Shown here: positions 25,941 to 34,308 of the stretch, piece by piece
Numbering within the stretch: the first letter of the stretch is position 1
Layout of the letters: each line of letters begins with the position of its first letter
Origin: Actinomyces bovis
GTDB lineage: Bacteria > Actinomycetota > Actinomycetes > Actinomycetales > Actinomycetaceae
Reading direction: 5' to 3'
Length of the DNA stretch: 64,000 bases
Assembly: GCF_900444995.1 (NCBI RefSeq)
Contig: NZ_UAPQ01000009.1
Span: forward strand, 183,097-247,096
The notes under the pieces: generated by a model
The model's input: only the letters and a program-made list of their open reading frames with translations
Database searches by the model: none
Told to the model about the DNA's origin: nothing
Made by a program: the position numbers and the translations under genes

Positions 25941-27328
25941 TCGGCCGCGATGGCGTTGCCCAGGCGAGCTAGGAGCAGTGCCTCAGCCACGACCACCCGC
26001 TCCAGATCCCCTAGGTGCATGGACTCATCTTCACTGTGAGCCCGAGTGTCGGGGTCCTCCATGCCGGTAACCAGCACCTCCGCTTGGGGGAAGACTTCCT
26101 GCAGGGTTGAGATGAAGGGGATAGAACCTCCCTGTCCGATCTCCACGCACTCGGTGCCGAAAGCCTCAGCCAGAGCCCAATGCGCGGCCTGGCCAGCAGG
26201 GCTCGCAGCAGAACCGTCAAATGCGGGTCCCGCTTCACCAGCCTTAACGGTGATCCTGGCCCCAAAGGGTGCGTTGGCCTCGAGGTGCTGGCTAAGGGCC
26301 TGCAGCGCAGCCTGCGGGTCTTGCCCGGGGGCAATGCGCATGGAAATGCGAGCCGTGCAGCTAGGCGCCAGGACGTTTCCTGCCAAGCTCAGGGGGGTTA
26401 CATCCATGCCAATGACGGTGACGGTGGGTTTGGTCCACAGGCGCGCGGTCAAGTCACCGGTGCCCACCAGTTGCACGCCGTCCAGGACTCCGGCGTCAGC
26501 GCGGAAGTCAGCCTCGGGGTACTCGGGAAAGTCTGGGGCAGCCTGAGAGCGAGAGACCAGGCCGGGGACGGTGACGTCGCCTGCGTCGTCGTGAAGAGTG
26601 GCGACCAGCCGGCACATGGAGGTGACGGCGTCCAGCACCGGGCCACCGTACTGGCCGGAGTGCAAGGCGTGATCCAGAATGTCCAGGCGCACATCCACCT
26701 GGACCACCCCGCGCAGGGAGGTAGTCAGAGCAGGCACACCTACCTTCCAGTTGGAGGAATCGGCCACGATGATGACGTCGGAGGCTAGGCGCTCCCGGTG
26801 GGTGTGCAGGAAGTTCTCAAAGGAGGGGGAACCGACCTCCTCCTCGCCCTCGATGAAGACGGTAACGCTGCAGGGCAGCTCCCCGTCGCCCAACTCATCC
26901 AGGAGGCGCAGGGCATGCACGTGGGTGATAACGCCAGCGCCGTCGTCGGAGGTACCGCGCCCATACAGGCGCTCGCCGCGCTGCACCGCAGCAAAAGCAT
27001 CCGGCTGCTGCCATTTATCGGGGTCTCCTACGGGCTGGACGTCGTGGTGGGCGTAAAGGAGCACCCGGGGCGCTCCGGGTACCCCCTCCCGGTGTGCCAG
27101 CACAGCTGGCCGTCCAGGTACGCCGTCGGGGCCCTCAACACTGAGGACCTCGGCCTCTAAGCCGGAGGCGCGCAACAGATTGGCAACATGCTCAGCAGAG
27201 CGGGCCACCTGCGCCTGGTCATGGCTGGCAGCGGAGACAGACGGTATAGCTACCAGCTCTGTCAGGTCAGCGACGATATTGGGGAAGCGGTCATGGACGG
27301 CGGTGCGCACGGAAGTAGCGGTGATCAT
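25937..27328 (-). CDS. M20-family dipeptidase
   Basis: A zinc dipeptidase of the CNDP/PepV-like M20 group, 463 aa. Metal and catalytic residues are visible: His and Asp in YAHHDVQP, bridging Asp in GRGTSDDGAG, the Glu pair in IEGEEEVGS, Asp in VADSSNW and the C-terminal His in TRAHSEDESMHLGD. The middle insert is the dimerisation domain. Start is the ATG at 27328 after TACCCT with a 7-nt spacer, with no ribosome site. It probably releases amino acids from imported di- or tripeptides. The coupled downstream gene is a glycerate-kinase-like protein; no functional link is obvious. Confidence 0.88.
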   Translation of the reverse strand: MITATSVRTAVHDRFPNIVADLTELVAIPSVSAASHDQAQVARSAEHVANLLRASGLEAEVLSVEGPDGVPGRPAVLAHREGVPGAPRVLLYAHHDVQPVGDPDKWQQPDAFAAVQRGERLYGRGTSDDGAGVITHVHALRLLDELGDGELPCSVTVFIEGEEEVGSPSFENFLHTHRERLASDVIIVADSSNWKVGVPALTTSLRGVVQVDVRLDILDHALHSGQYGGPVLDAVTSMCRLVATLHDDAGDVTVPGLVSRSQAAPDFPEYPEADFRADAGVLDGVQLVGTGDLTARLWTKPTVTVIGMDVTPLSLAGNVLAPSCTARISMRIAPGQDPQAALQALSQHLEANAPFGARITVKAGEAGPAFDGSAASPAGQAAHWALAEAFGTECVEIGQGGSIPFISTLQEVFPQAEVLVTGMEDPDTRAHSEDESMHLGDLERVVVAEALLLARLGNAIAAE

Positions 27329-27335
27329 GCTTTTC

Positions 27336-27341
27336 AGGGTA
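27336..27341 (-). promoter_or_regulatory. -10 element of the dipeptidase gene (leaderless)
   Basis: TACCCT is followed by a 7-nt spacer and the ATG at 27328. It lies back to back with the DUF3043 promoter at 27357; the two -10 hexamers are only 15 bp apart. Confidence 0.45.
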
Positions 27342-27356
27342 GCGCGCCCCTGGCCT

Positions 27357-27362
27357 TACACT
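27357..27362 (+). promoter_or_regulatory. -10 element of the DUF3043 gene (leaderless)
   Basis: TACACT is followed by CGCCCG and then the GTG at 27369. The 40-bp intergenic space leaves no room for a leader. Confidence 0.6.
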
Positions 27363-27368
27363 CGCCCG

Positions 27369-27983
27369 GTGAGTTGGTTTAAGCGTGACGCCGCCAAAGG
27401 CACTGAAGAGACGACCTCCCCTGACCAGAACGCTAGCCCCAGGTCTGGAGGCAAGGGCCGCCCCACCCCCAAGCGGCGCGACGCCGAGGCTGCAGGCCTA
27501 CGTCCCGTGGTCCCAGCTGACCGCAAGGCCGCGAGGAAGGCAGCCCGGGAGCAACGCGACGCTGCCTGGCGCCAGCAACAAGACGCCCTGCACAGCGGCG
27601 ATGAGCGCCACTACCCCGCCAAGGACCGAGGCCCGGTCAAGCGCTACATCCGGGACTACATTGACGCCCGCTACTCCATCGGGGAGATCTTTGTGCCCGC
27701 CTCCTTCCTACTGCTGGCGGGAAGCTTGGCTCTGTCCTTCGTGCAGCGGGCCGGAGCCCTGAACGTGCTGGTGCTCCTGTCCATGTACCTGATCTTCATC
27801 GCGGCCATCTTGGACACCACCTGGTGCTACTTCCGCCTGCGCTCCAAGCTTTATGCGAAATTCGGGCGGGAGCAGGTGCGCAAGCAAGGCTCCGTGTTCT
27901 GGTACACCTTCACGCGCTGCTTCAACCTGCGCCGCTGGCGCTCCCCCAAGGCTGTGGTGGCCCGAGGCGAGTACCCCGCCTGA
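27369..27983 (+). CDS. DUF3043 membrane protein
   Basis: An actinobacterial integral membrane protein of unknown function, 204 aa. The N-terminal about 80 residues are charged (FKRDAAKGTEETTSPDQ, then PTPKRRDAEAAGLRPVVP and ADRKAARKAAREQRDAAW). The family core follows: GPVKRYIRDYIDARYSIGEI. Two membrane segments (VPASFLLLAGSLALSFV, LNVLVLLSMYLIFIAAIL) and a basic C-terminal tail complete it. GTG at 27369 matches the family N-terminus (usually FxR) and sits 6 nt after a -10 hexamer. Confidence 0.85.
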   Translation: MSWFKRDAAKGTEETTSPDQNASPRSGGKGRPTPKRRDAEAAGLRPVVPADRKAARKAAREQRDAAWRQQQDALHSGDERHYPAKDRGPVKRYIRDYIDARYSIGEIFVPASFLLLAGSLALSFVQRAGALNVLVLLSMYLIFIAAILDTTWCYFRLRSKLYAKFGREQVRKQGSVFWYTFTRCFNLRRWRSPKAVVARGEYPA

Positions 27984-28023
27984 TTGGCCTACCCATCCAC
28001 TCCCCTGGCGGTAGCTAGAGTCT

Positions 28024-28029
28024 TAGGCT
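28024..28029 (+). promoter_or_regulatory. -10 element of the aldo/keto reductase gene (leaderless)
   Basis: TAGGCT is followed by GGGCGC and the ATG at 28036. It is the same hexamer and spacing as at 12201. Confidence 0.6.
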
Positions 28030-28035
28030 GGGCGC

Positions 28036-29043
28036 ATGGTCGCTCACCGCTATCTTGGCTCATCTGGTCTAAAGGTCTCTGAACTTGCCTACGGCAACTG
28101 GCTGACCCATGGTTCGCAGGTAGAAGCAGAAACCGCCATCAGCTGCGTCCACAAGGCCCTAGACCTGGGCATCACCACTTTTGATACGGCAGACGTATAT
28201 GCCAACACCGCGGCAGAGACGGTGCTGGGACAGGCCCTGGCCGGGCAGCGGCGTGAATCCTTGGAAATCCTCACCAAGGTCTACTGGCCTACCGGGCCAA
28301 TGGGCCCCAACGATTGCGGCCTGTCGCGCAAGCACATCATGGAATCCATCAACGCCTCTCTGCGGCGCCTGCGCACCGACTACGTGGACGTGTACCAAGC
28401 GCACCGTTTTGACTACGAAACGCCGTTAGAGGAAACCATGCAGGCCTTCGCGGACGTGGTGCGTTCTGGAAAGGCCCTGTACATCGGGGTTTCGGAGTGG
28501 ACAGCAGAGCAGATTCGGGCGGGTCAGGAACTAGCTGTGCAATTGGGCTACCGGCTGGTGTCCAATCAGCCCCAATACTCCGCACTGTGGCGGGTTATCG
28601 AAGCCAAAGTGGTGCCCACATCTGTGGAACTGGGTCTAGGCCAGGTGGTTTGGTCGCCGCTGGCGGAGGGGGTACTGACCGGCAAGTACCTGCCGGGGGC
28701 GCAGCCACCAGCGGGTTCAAGGGCTACGGATGACAAGGGCGGCAAGCAGATGATCGCGCGGTGGATGGATGATGCCGTGTTGTCTGCAGTGCAACGCCTA
28801 GCGCCAATAGCCCAGGAGGCGGGTTTGAGCATGGCGCAGCTAGCAGTGGCCTGGGTGTTGCAACATGACTTTGTCTCGACGGCGATCCTGGGCGCCTCTC
28901 GCCCCGAGCAGCTAGAAGAAAATGCCAAGGCCTGCGGCACGCAGCTGGATGCTCAGGTAATGGAGGCTATCGACCTTGCCCTGGGTGAAGTGGTGGAGCG
29001 GGACCCGGAGCACTCCCGCTCGCCCAAGACGCGGCCTTGCTGA
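28036..29043 (+). CDS. aldo/keto reductase (Kv-beta/YghZ type)
   Basis: An NADPH-dependent carbonyl reductase of 335 aa in the potassium-channel beta-subunit-like branch. The catalytic tetrad is visible: Asp and Tyr in FDTADVYANTAAE, Lys in EILTKVYWP and His in VYQAHRFD. The nucleotide site includes NQPQYS, VVWSPLAEGVLTGKY and the C-terminal STAILGASRPEQLEENA. The physiological substrate is unknown. It is a single gene with its own leaderless promoter and converges on pyrD. Confidence 0.9.
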   Translation: MVAHRYLGSSGLKVSELAYGNWLTHGSQVEAETAISCVHKALDLGITTFDTADVYANTAAETVLGQALAGQRRESLEILTKVYWPTGPMGPNDCGLSRKHIMESINASLRRLRTDYVDVYQAHRFDYETPLEETMQAFADVVRSGKALYIGVSEWTAEQIRAGQELAVQLGYRLVSNQPQYSALWRVIEAKVVPTSVELGLGQVVWSPLAEGVLTGKYLPGAQPPAGSRATDDKGGKQMIARWMDDAVLSAVQRLAPIAQEAGLSMAQLAVAWVLQHDFVSTAILGASRPEQLEENAKACGTQLDAQVMEAIDLALGEVVERDPEHSRSPKTRPC

Positions 29044-29060
29044 AGACAAAAGCTGCCTCC

Positions 29061-30104
29061 TCAGCGGCGGCGCATCCGGGCTAGGGCGCGGTTAATGCGT
29101 CCAGGCCAGGCTGGGCCGTTGTAAATAAAGGCGGTGTATGACTGCAGTAGGTCGGCTCCGGCGTCGAGCATTAGCTCAGCATCCAGGATGGAGGAGATTC
29201 CGCCGACGCCGATAATGGTGGGACCTTCACCCAGCTGGCTGCGCAGGCGACGCACCACTTCTAGTGAGCGTGGCAGCAGAGGCGCTCCGGATAGGCCGCC
29301 CTCCCCTAGGTCGTGGTTAATCGTGGTGTTTGTAGCTACAACGCCAGCCAATTCCAGCTCTAGGACTAGGGCGGCGACGGCGTCGATGTCTTCATCTGCT
29401 AGGTCTGGGGCGATTTTTACTAGCAGCGGCACCTGCCGCTGGGCGGCCTGGTCCGCAGCCACGCGCACGGCCTGCAGAATGGGGCGCAGGGCTTCCACGC
29501 TTTGCAGGCTCCGCAGGCCCGGAGTGTTGGGGCTAGAGACGTTGACCACCAGGTAATCCACCCAGCGGGCCACCTTGGAGGCGGAGTACACGTAGTCAGC
29601 CACCGCCTCTGCGAGCGGCGTCACCTTGGTCTTGCCAATATTGGCGCCCACCACGATTGAGCGGCCTCGTTTGGTGGAGCGCAGGGCGCGCAGGCGCTCA
29701 GCCGCGGCGTCGGCCCCGGAGTTGTTGAAGCCCATGCGGTTGCGGATCGCCCGGGTGCGCGGATAGCGCCACATGCGAGGCTTGTCATTTCCAGGCTGGG
29801 CTTGGGCCGTGAAAGTACCCACCTCCACGAAGCCGAAGCCGAGCATATCCATGCCCTCAACGGCCCGCCCCTCCTTGTCCATGCCGGCGGCCAGCCCCAA
29901 AATGCCGGGGACCGGGCGGGCAAAAGGACCACCTTGGTTGGCAGAGGGCACGGGGAAGGCGGGACGGCGCCCGCAGGCCTGGCGTACCACGTCCCGGACC
30001 AAAGGAACCTTGGCGCCAAGCTCGATCACGCCCATGGCAAGGTAGTGGATCACCTCCGGGTCAATGCGCGTAAAGACGGTCTTGTACACCAAGTCGTAGA
30101 TCAC
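29061..30104 (-). CDS. pyrD: dihydroorotate dehydrogenase, quinone type
   Basis: A class 2, membrane-associated FMN enzyme that oxidises dihydroorotate to orotate in pyrimidine synthesis and passes electrons to quinone. At 347 aa the N-terminal helices (YDLVYKTVFTRIDPEVIHYL) form the quinone tunnel. Core motifs are LGLAAGMDKEG, the MGFNNSGAD region, catalytic Ser in VNVSSPNTPGLRSLQ, LLVKIAPDL, NTTINHDLGEGGLSGAPL and VGGISS. The GTG start follows TAACGT by 7 nt. No other pyr genes adjoin. Confidence 0.95.
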   Translation of the reverse strand: MIYDLVYKTVFTRIDPEVIHYLAMGVIELGAKVPLVRDVVRQACGRRPAFPVPSANQGGPFARPVPGILGLAAGMDKEGRAVEGMDMLGFGFVEVGTFTAQAQPGNDKPRMWRYPRTRAIRNRMGFNNSGADAAAERLRALRSTKRGRSIVVGANIGKTKVTPLAEAVADYVYSASKVARWVDYLVVNVSSPNTPGLRSLQSVEALRPILQAVRVAADQAAQRQVPLLVKIAPDLADEDIDAVAALVLELELAGVVATNTTINHDLGEGGLSGAPLLPRSLEVVRRLRSQLGEGPTIIGVGGISSILDAELMLDAGADLLQSYTAFIYNGPAWPGRINRALARMRRR

Positions 30105-30111
30105 GTGCTAC

Positions 30112-30117
30112 ACGTTA
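30112..30117 (-). promoter_or_regulatory. -10 element of pyrD (leaderless)
   Basis: TAACGT is followed by a 7-nt spacer and the GTG at 30104. There is no ribosome site upstream. Confidence 0.45.
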
Positions 30118-30250
30118 CCTGGCGCGGGTATCGGTTGCTTACCGCCTAAACGACTACGATTAGGACTTGAGGTAGTTGCCAAGACACGAACTGCCAGCGG
30201 CACAGTGCCACAACCGCCTCCAGGCACCACGACTCCTCTCAGAGGTTCCC

Positions 30251-31156
30251 ATGTCCTTTAACAACAACGTCCAGCTTGACCCTGACCGGGTGCGCACGCG
30301 CTCAACCGGTGGACGCGGCGCGGCCATCGGTGGCGGCTCAGTGCTTATGGTGATAGCCGCCTTAGTCCTCTCCCAAGTGACCGGAGTTGACCTGACTGGC
30401 CTGGTATCCGGAGCCCCCCAGCAAGGTGGGCAGCAGACCACCTCCGGCGTAGACACCTCGATGTGCACCACCGGCGCGGCAGCCAATAAGTACACCCAGT
30501 GCCGCATGGTGGCCACCGCCGAGTCACTTGACGCCGTATGGAGCGAGCAACTGCCCGGCCAGGCCGGCACTGCCTATCAGAAGCCCGCCTTCACCCTGTG
30601 GGACGGCTCCTATGTCAACACGGCCTGCGGCAATGCCTCCTCGGCGGTAGGTCCCTTCTACTGCCCCGGTGATTCCACCGTCTACCTGGACATGAGCTTC
30701 TTCTCCCAGATGGAAGGCCAACTGGGTGCCAAGGACTCCCCCCTGGCCGAGGAGTACATCGTGGCCCACGAGTTTGGCCACCACATCCAGAACCAGCTTG
30801 GGGTCATGAAACGCACCAACCGCTCCGGCACCGGGGCCGACTCCGACTCCGTGCGCACTGAGCTACAGGCCGACTGCTACGCCGGGGTGTGGGTGCACTA
30901 CGCCTCTTCTACCCCGGACGCGGAAACTGGCCAGCCTTTCCTGGTCAAGCCCACTCAGCAGGAGATCCAGACTGCACTGGACGCGGCAGCCGCCGTCGGT
31001 GATGACCATATCCAGCAGCGCTCCAGTGGCCGAATCGACGCCGACTCCTGGACCCACGGCTCCTCAAAGCAGCGTGTTCGCTGGTTCACCACTGGCATGG
31101 AGAAGGGTGACCTAGCCCAGTGCGACACCTTCTCAGTGGACTCCCAGAACCTCTGA
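30251..31156 (+). CDS. YpfJ-family neutral zinc metallopeptidase
   Basis: A 301-aa membrane-anchored protein. One membrane segment (about residues 28-46, GGGSVLMVIAALVLSQ) places the rest outside the cell. The zinc motif is AHEFGHHIQNQLG (HExxH) with the third ligand likely in ELQADCYAGVW. YFDMSFF-like YLDMSFFSQM and the C-terminal RVRWFTTGMEKGD are typical of the family. The active site is complete, but no substrate is known. The ATG at 30251 has AGAGG 5 nt upstream; a longer frame lacks support. TACGAT at 30155 may be the -10, giving an about 85-nt leader. Confidence 0.88.
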   Translation: MSFNNNVQLDPDRVRTRSTGGRGAAIGGGSVLMVIAALVLSQVTGVDLTGLVSGAPQQGGQQTTSGVDTSMCTTGAAANKYTQCRMVATAESLDAVWSEQLPGQAGTAYQKPAFTLWDGSYVNTACGNASSAVGPFYCPGDSTVYLDMSFFSQMEGQLGAKDSPLAEEYIVAHEFGHHIQNQLGVMKRTNRSGTGADSDSVRTELQADCYAGVWVHYASSTPDAETGQPFLVKPTQQEIQTALDAAAAVGDDHIQQRSSGRIDADSWTHGSSKQRVRWFTTGMEKGDLAQCDTFSVDSQNL

Positions 31157-31165
31157 ACTCAGCTA

Positions 31166-31209
31166 GAACCGGCCTGCTTGGCGGCAAAGCCCATCAAGCA
31201 GACCGGTTC
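31166..31209. terminator. bidirectional terminator
   Basis: GAACCGG-C-CTGCTTG pairs with CAAGCAG-A-CCGGTTC around a 14-nt loop, 10 nt after the metallopeptidase stop. It also lies 37 nt beyond the stop of the convergent lipid cluster. Confidence 0.75.
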
Positions 31210-31245
31210 TCTGTTGTGCTTTCGTGCTCCTAGCCTCCGGGCGCT

Positions 31246-32565
31246 TCAGCGTTCCCAGTGGCGGATCACTTTGCGCAGCAGCACCGCAAACACCAGCCCG
31301 GTGCCTGCCAGGTAGGCGCCGTAGTGCTGACGCGCCAGGTTCCCCAGTGGCTTCTCTGCCACCCGAATGAAAGCTGTGGAGCCGTACATGCGTGCAGCTC
31401 GCTCCCCTGCCGCATGGGCCAGCACTGGTCCCAGGGGCAAGCCACGCCGCCCAGACTCGGCAGCAAAGAGCTTCACGGGGATGCCTGTAAGCGCCTGTTG
31501 CCAATAGCCACGTGCTCCAGCGTCGAGATGCTGCGCTACAGCGGTGCGCATGGCAGCCGTGGTCCAGGGCGCGGGCAATCGCAGACCACGTCCGGCCGCC
31601 AAGTGCCCTATGGCCACGCCAGTTACGGAACCTGCTACGACGGCGGCGCCACGCCGCCACAGTCTCTGCGGCTGGGTAACCCCCAACCACACCTGACTCA
31701 TCTCCGCCATGATGGGGAAGGACAGGGCCTCAGCCATCCCCCAGGTGAACATGATGGCGTCACCCTTCCAACCGCTCATGGCGCCAGCCAGCACTGTATG
31801 CACATCTGAAACTGGGAAGGGGCGGCGCGTCCTGGACAGCAGTGCCTCCACCTGGGCTTGGGCCGCTTGGGTGACGGCCTCCACGTCGTCGGAGGCAGTG
31901 ATCGGCTCGCCCACGCGCAACTCCACCGGTGAAAAGCGGGGCAGGCCGCCTTTCTTTGGCAAGAGCTCGCGGCTGCCTACTAAGGCCACGGGCAGCACCG
32001 GGATGCCGAAGTCTCTGGCCAGGCGGGCTGCTCCGGTGTGGAATCGCCCCAGCTGACCGTCAGTGGTGCGCGTGCCCTCTGGGAAGATCAACACGCTCAT
32101 TGACTCGGCCACGCGGTTGGCTAGCTCGCCGCGCAGCTCTTCGTAAGCGCCTTCGCCGTCGCGGCGCACCGGGTAGGCGCCGAGCAATCCCCGCGCTATC
32201 AGGCGGCGGGAACTGCGGGTAAACCAGTAGTCCTGCGCGGCTACCGTAACCACCCGCAAGATGGTGGGAGAAGCGCTCATCATGGCGATGGTGTCGGCGT
32301 GAGAGCCGTGATTGGCAACCACGACGTAGGGCCCCTCCCCCGCAAAGTCGCCTTCTACCCGCACGCCACCAAAGGGCCAGATAACTGCGGACCAGAACCA
32401 CTGCCGCGCCACCGCCCGCCAGGTGACCTTGGCTGGGCTCTGCACGATGGAGCGCAGGGCGCGGCCAGCCCGGCTCAGTTCACTGCCGATGGTGCCCACC
32501 AGACTGGGGGCCGACTGGCTAGCTGCTGGGCTGTTTGGTACTTGGTTCTGCGGGGCCTCGCTCAT
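31246..32565 (-). CDS. PlsC-type acyltransferase with extra C-terminal domain
   Basis: Residues about 60-240 form a lysophospholipid acyltransferase domain with NHGSHADT (HX4D) and FPEGTRTTDG, so the chemistry should be acyl transfer to a lysophosphatidate-like acceptor at the membrane. Beyond about residue 255 lies a further about 180-residue domain with hydrophobic segments (GDAIMFTWGMAEALSFPIM, GAAVVAGSVTGVAIGHLAAG, GAYLAGTGLVFAVLLR) that is not part of PlsC. The total is 439 aa against about 240 for plain PlsC. It is the last gene of the three-gene lipid cluster; cdsA ends 17 bp upstream of it. Confidence 0.8.
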   Translation of the reverse strand: MSEAPQNQVPNSPAASQSAPSLVGTIGSELSRAGRALRSIVQSPAKVTWRAVARQWFWSAVIWPFGGVRVEGDFAGEGPYVVVANHGSHADTIAMMSASPTILRVVTVAAQDYWFTRSSRRLIARGLLGAYPVRRDGEGAYEELRGELANRVAESMSVLIFPEGTRTTDGQLGRFHTGAARLARDFGIPVLPVALVGSRELLPKKGGLPRFSPVELRVGEPITASDDVEAVTQAAQAQVEALLSRTRRPFPVSDVHTVLAGAMSGWKGDAIMFTWGMAEALSFPIMAEMSQVWLGVTQPQRLWRRGAAVVAGSVTGVAIGHLAAGRGLRLPAPWTTAAMRTAVAQHLDAGARGYWQQALTGIPVKLFAAESGRRGLPLGPVLAHAAGERAARMYGSTAFIRVAEKPLGNLARQHYGAYLAGTGLVFAVLLRKVIRHWER

Positions 32566-32582
32566 GGGTTCTCCTGTGGATT

Positions 32583-33494
32583 TCAGCCGAGCACAGCGGC
32601 TAGCGGTAGGACAAGTAGCAGAGAGTCAACGCGGTCCAGTAGTCCCCCAAAGCCCGGCAACCAGGCACCTGCATCTTTAACTCCGCTGGTGCGTTTGACC
32701 AGTGACTCCAACAAGTCACCCAAAACGCCCCCTACGGCCACGGCGACGGCGTAGCCAGGGGTGAGGTGCCCCAGGAGCAGCAGCACCAGCACGCCGCCGA
32801 TAACCGCTCCAACCAGACCGCCCCAGGTCTTGTTTGGGGACAGGGGGGACAGCGGGCGCCGGGCCCAGGCGAAGCGGCGCAGGCCCTTGCCACCACACCA
32901 GGCGGCGACGTCAGCGGCGGAGGCGGCGAAGGCGATCAGGAAGGCATCCTGCCAAAGCACCACCAGGTGGGCCAAGGACCAGGCAATCCACACCGAGGCA
33001 AAGCCGGTCAGGCTGGCGCGGCGCACACCGTCTGCCGTGTCTCCAGCTAGGACCGCGGGCAGGGCACATACGAGGACCATAAGCGGAGCCAAGCCGAGCA
33101 ACTCTGGTCGCAGCCAGGCGGCGATGGGGTACCCAATCGCCAGCAGGGCCAACAAAATGGTCTCAGCTCTTGGCAGGTGGGTGAGCTTAGAGAACTCTCG
33201 GATGGCTTGCAGGGCGAGCGCCGCCGCTAGGAAGGCTGTGGTGCCGCGCCCCATCCAGATGGGTATCCCAACCACCGGGATGATGATTGCCCAGGTGATC
33301 CAGCGGCGTTCTAACTCGGCTTTGCCGGAGGCGGCCACGCCAATGCCGGCCAGCAGCAGCACAGTGATGGCGGTGAGGGCGAGGAAGACCGCGCGACCAG
33401 TCAGGACGATATCCACCACGGGCAGATGCACAGTCCAGTCACGCTGGCTGGACAAGAGCCAGTCAAGAACTCCGGTGGGAATCAAGGCGTTCAT
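32583..33494 (-). CDS. phosphatidate cytidylyltransferase-like protein
   Basis: An integral membrane enzyme that would make CDP-diacylglycerol from phosphatidate and CTP. The 303-aa protein has about eight hydrophobic segments and the CdsA signature SPLSPNKTWGGLVGAVIGG, followed by GVLGDLLESLVKRTSGVKDAGAWLPG and a final LLDRVDSLL, all matching the family. I place the start at ATG 33494, 7 nt after the upstream gene; a longer frame overlapping that gene is unlikely. The neighbours supply the phosphatidate (PlsC-like) and use the CDP-lipid. Because the partner is of YnbA type, this may be a second, dedicated CdsA (YnbB-like). Confidence 0.85.
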   Translation of the reverse strand: MNALIPTGVLDWLLSSQRDWTVHLPVVDIVLTGRAVFLALTAITVLLLAGIGVAASGKAELERRWITWAIIIPVVGIPIWMGRGTTAFLAAALALQAIREFSKLTHLPRAETILLALLAIGYPIAAWLRPELLGLAPLMVLVCALPAVLAGDTADGVRRASLTGFASVWIAWSLAHLVVLWQDAFLIAFAASAADVAAWCGGKGLRRFAWARRPLSPLSPNKTWGGLVGAVIGGVLVLLLLGHLTPGYAVAVAVGGVLGDLLESLVKRTSGVKDAGAWLPGFGGLLDRVDSLLLVLPLAAVLG

Positions 33495-33501
33495 AGAAGG
33501 C

Positions 33502-34158
33502 TCAGTGGGTCGGCTTTGGGGCACTAGCCGCACTGGGGCACAAGGCGTCCTGTGAGTCTCCAGATGGCGAGGCAGCCAAGGTGCGCCCGGTGCGCACCAA
33601 CCGCATAGCGGCAGTGAGCAGGGAGCCCAGGATGATGATCCAAGCAATCGGCACCAACCAGGCGGGCACCGCTGCGGCGACCACTGCTAGCAAGCAGCGT
33701 TCAGTCTTACCCACCGGCCCGCCGTTGAGTCTGGGAGCACCGGCTCCGGCAGCAGACACAGAGATGAAAGTCGGCAAAGTGGCAGCCAAGGCGGCCACCA
33801 GCAAAAGGACCACGGTGGAGTGCGGGGCGCCAGTCCGCAGGGCCAGTCCCACCAGTCCCCCCATCATGAACAGGTCTGAACTACGGTCCCCCACCTCGTT
33901 TAAGACAAATCCAAAAGGTCGGGACACGCCGCGGGCCCGGGCCACGGCGCCGTCAAGATTGGCACCTCCGAGTCGTGCGGCCAGCAGGATGAAGGCCGCG
34001 GGCCACCAGCCCATGACTACGGCTGCAGCACCCAAAGCACCCGCGACCACCCCAACCACGGTCCACACATCCGGGGAGATGCCGCGACGGACGGAGGCCT
34101 GCACCAGGAAGTTGAGGCGACGCGTGTACCAGTGCTTGAGGCCGTACAGGGAAGGCAT
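33502..34158 (-). CDS. CDP-alcohol phosphatidyltransferase, YnbA-like
   Basis: A 218-aa membrane enzyme that would exchange CMP of a CDP-lipid for an alcohol. The family motif is recognisable but atypical: NLDGAVARARG with Ala where the first Asp is expected, and FVLNEVGDRSSD with Asn in place of the third Asp. The second and fourth Asp and the AR pair are kept. From memory the E. coli YnbA branch shows similar Asn substitutions, so this is more likely a subfamily trait than loss of function. About five hydrophobic segments follow. The product lipid is unknown. The ATG at 34158 follows TAGCGT by 6 nt (leaderless). Confidence 0.75.
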   Translation of the reverse strand: MPSLYGLKHWYTRRLNFLVQASVRRGISPDVWTVVGVVAGALGAAAVVMGWWPAAFILLAARLGGANLDGAVARARGVSRPFGFVLNEVGDRSSDLFMMGGLVGLALRTGAPHSTVVLLLVAALAATLPTFISVSAAGAGAPRLNGGPVGKTERCLLAVVAAAVPAWLVPIAWIIILGSLLTAAMRLVRTGRTLAASPSGDSQDALCPSAASAPKPTH

Positions 34159-34164
34159 GTGCTC

Positions 34165-34170
34165 ACGCTA
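34165..34170 (-). promoter_or_regulatory. -10 element of the lipid cluster (leaderless)
   Basis: TAGCGT is followed by GAGCAC and the ATG at 34158. It would drive all three lipid genes. Confidence 0.55.
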
Positions 34171-34254
34171 ACAATGGCGCCCGCTCGAGGTGGCGTTTCA
34201 GCATGGGCAGCACTGGCCATGCGTGATCGTTGCGGCGCAAGTGGCGCACACGCG

Positions 34255-34288
34255 GACGCTGTCAGGCGCAATTGCACCTGACAGCGTC
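34255..34288 (-). terminator. terminator after the DUF350 gene
   Basis: GACGCTGTCAGG pairs perfectly with CCTGACAGCGTC around a 10-nt loop, 20 nt beyond the DUF350 stop and before the lipid cluster promoter. There is no U-tract on the minus strand. Confidence 0.65.
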
Positions 34289-34308
34289 TTGGAGCAGCTA
34301 AGCGAGCC

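Noticed and set aside
33502..34158. CDP-alcohol transferase as an inactive enzyme because two Asp are missing
   Set aside because: The substitutions resemble those of the YnbA branch and the rest of the motif is kept, so a subfamily difference is more likely than inactivation.
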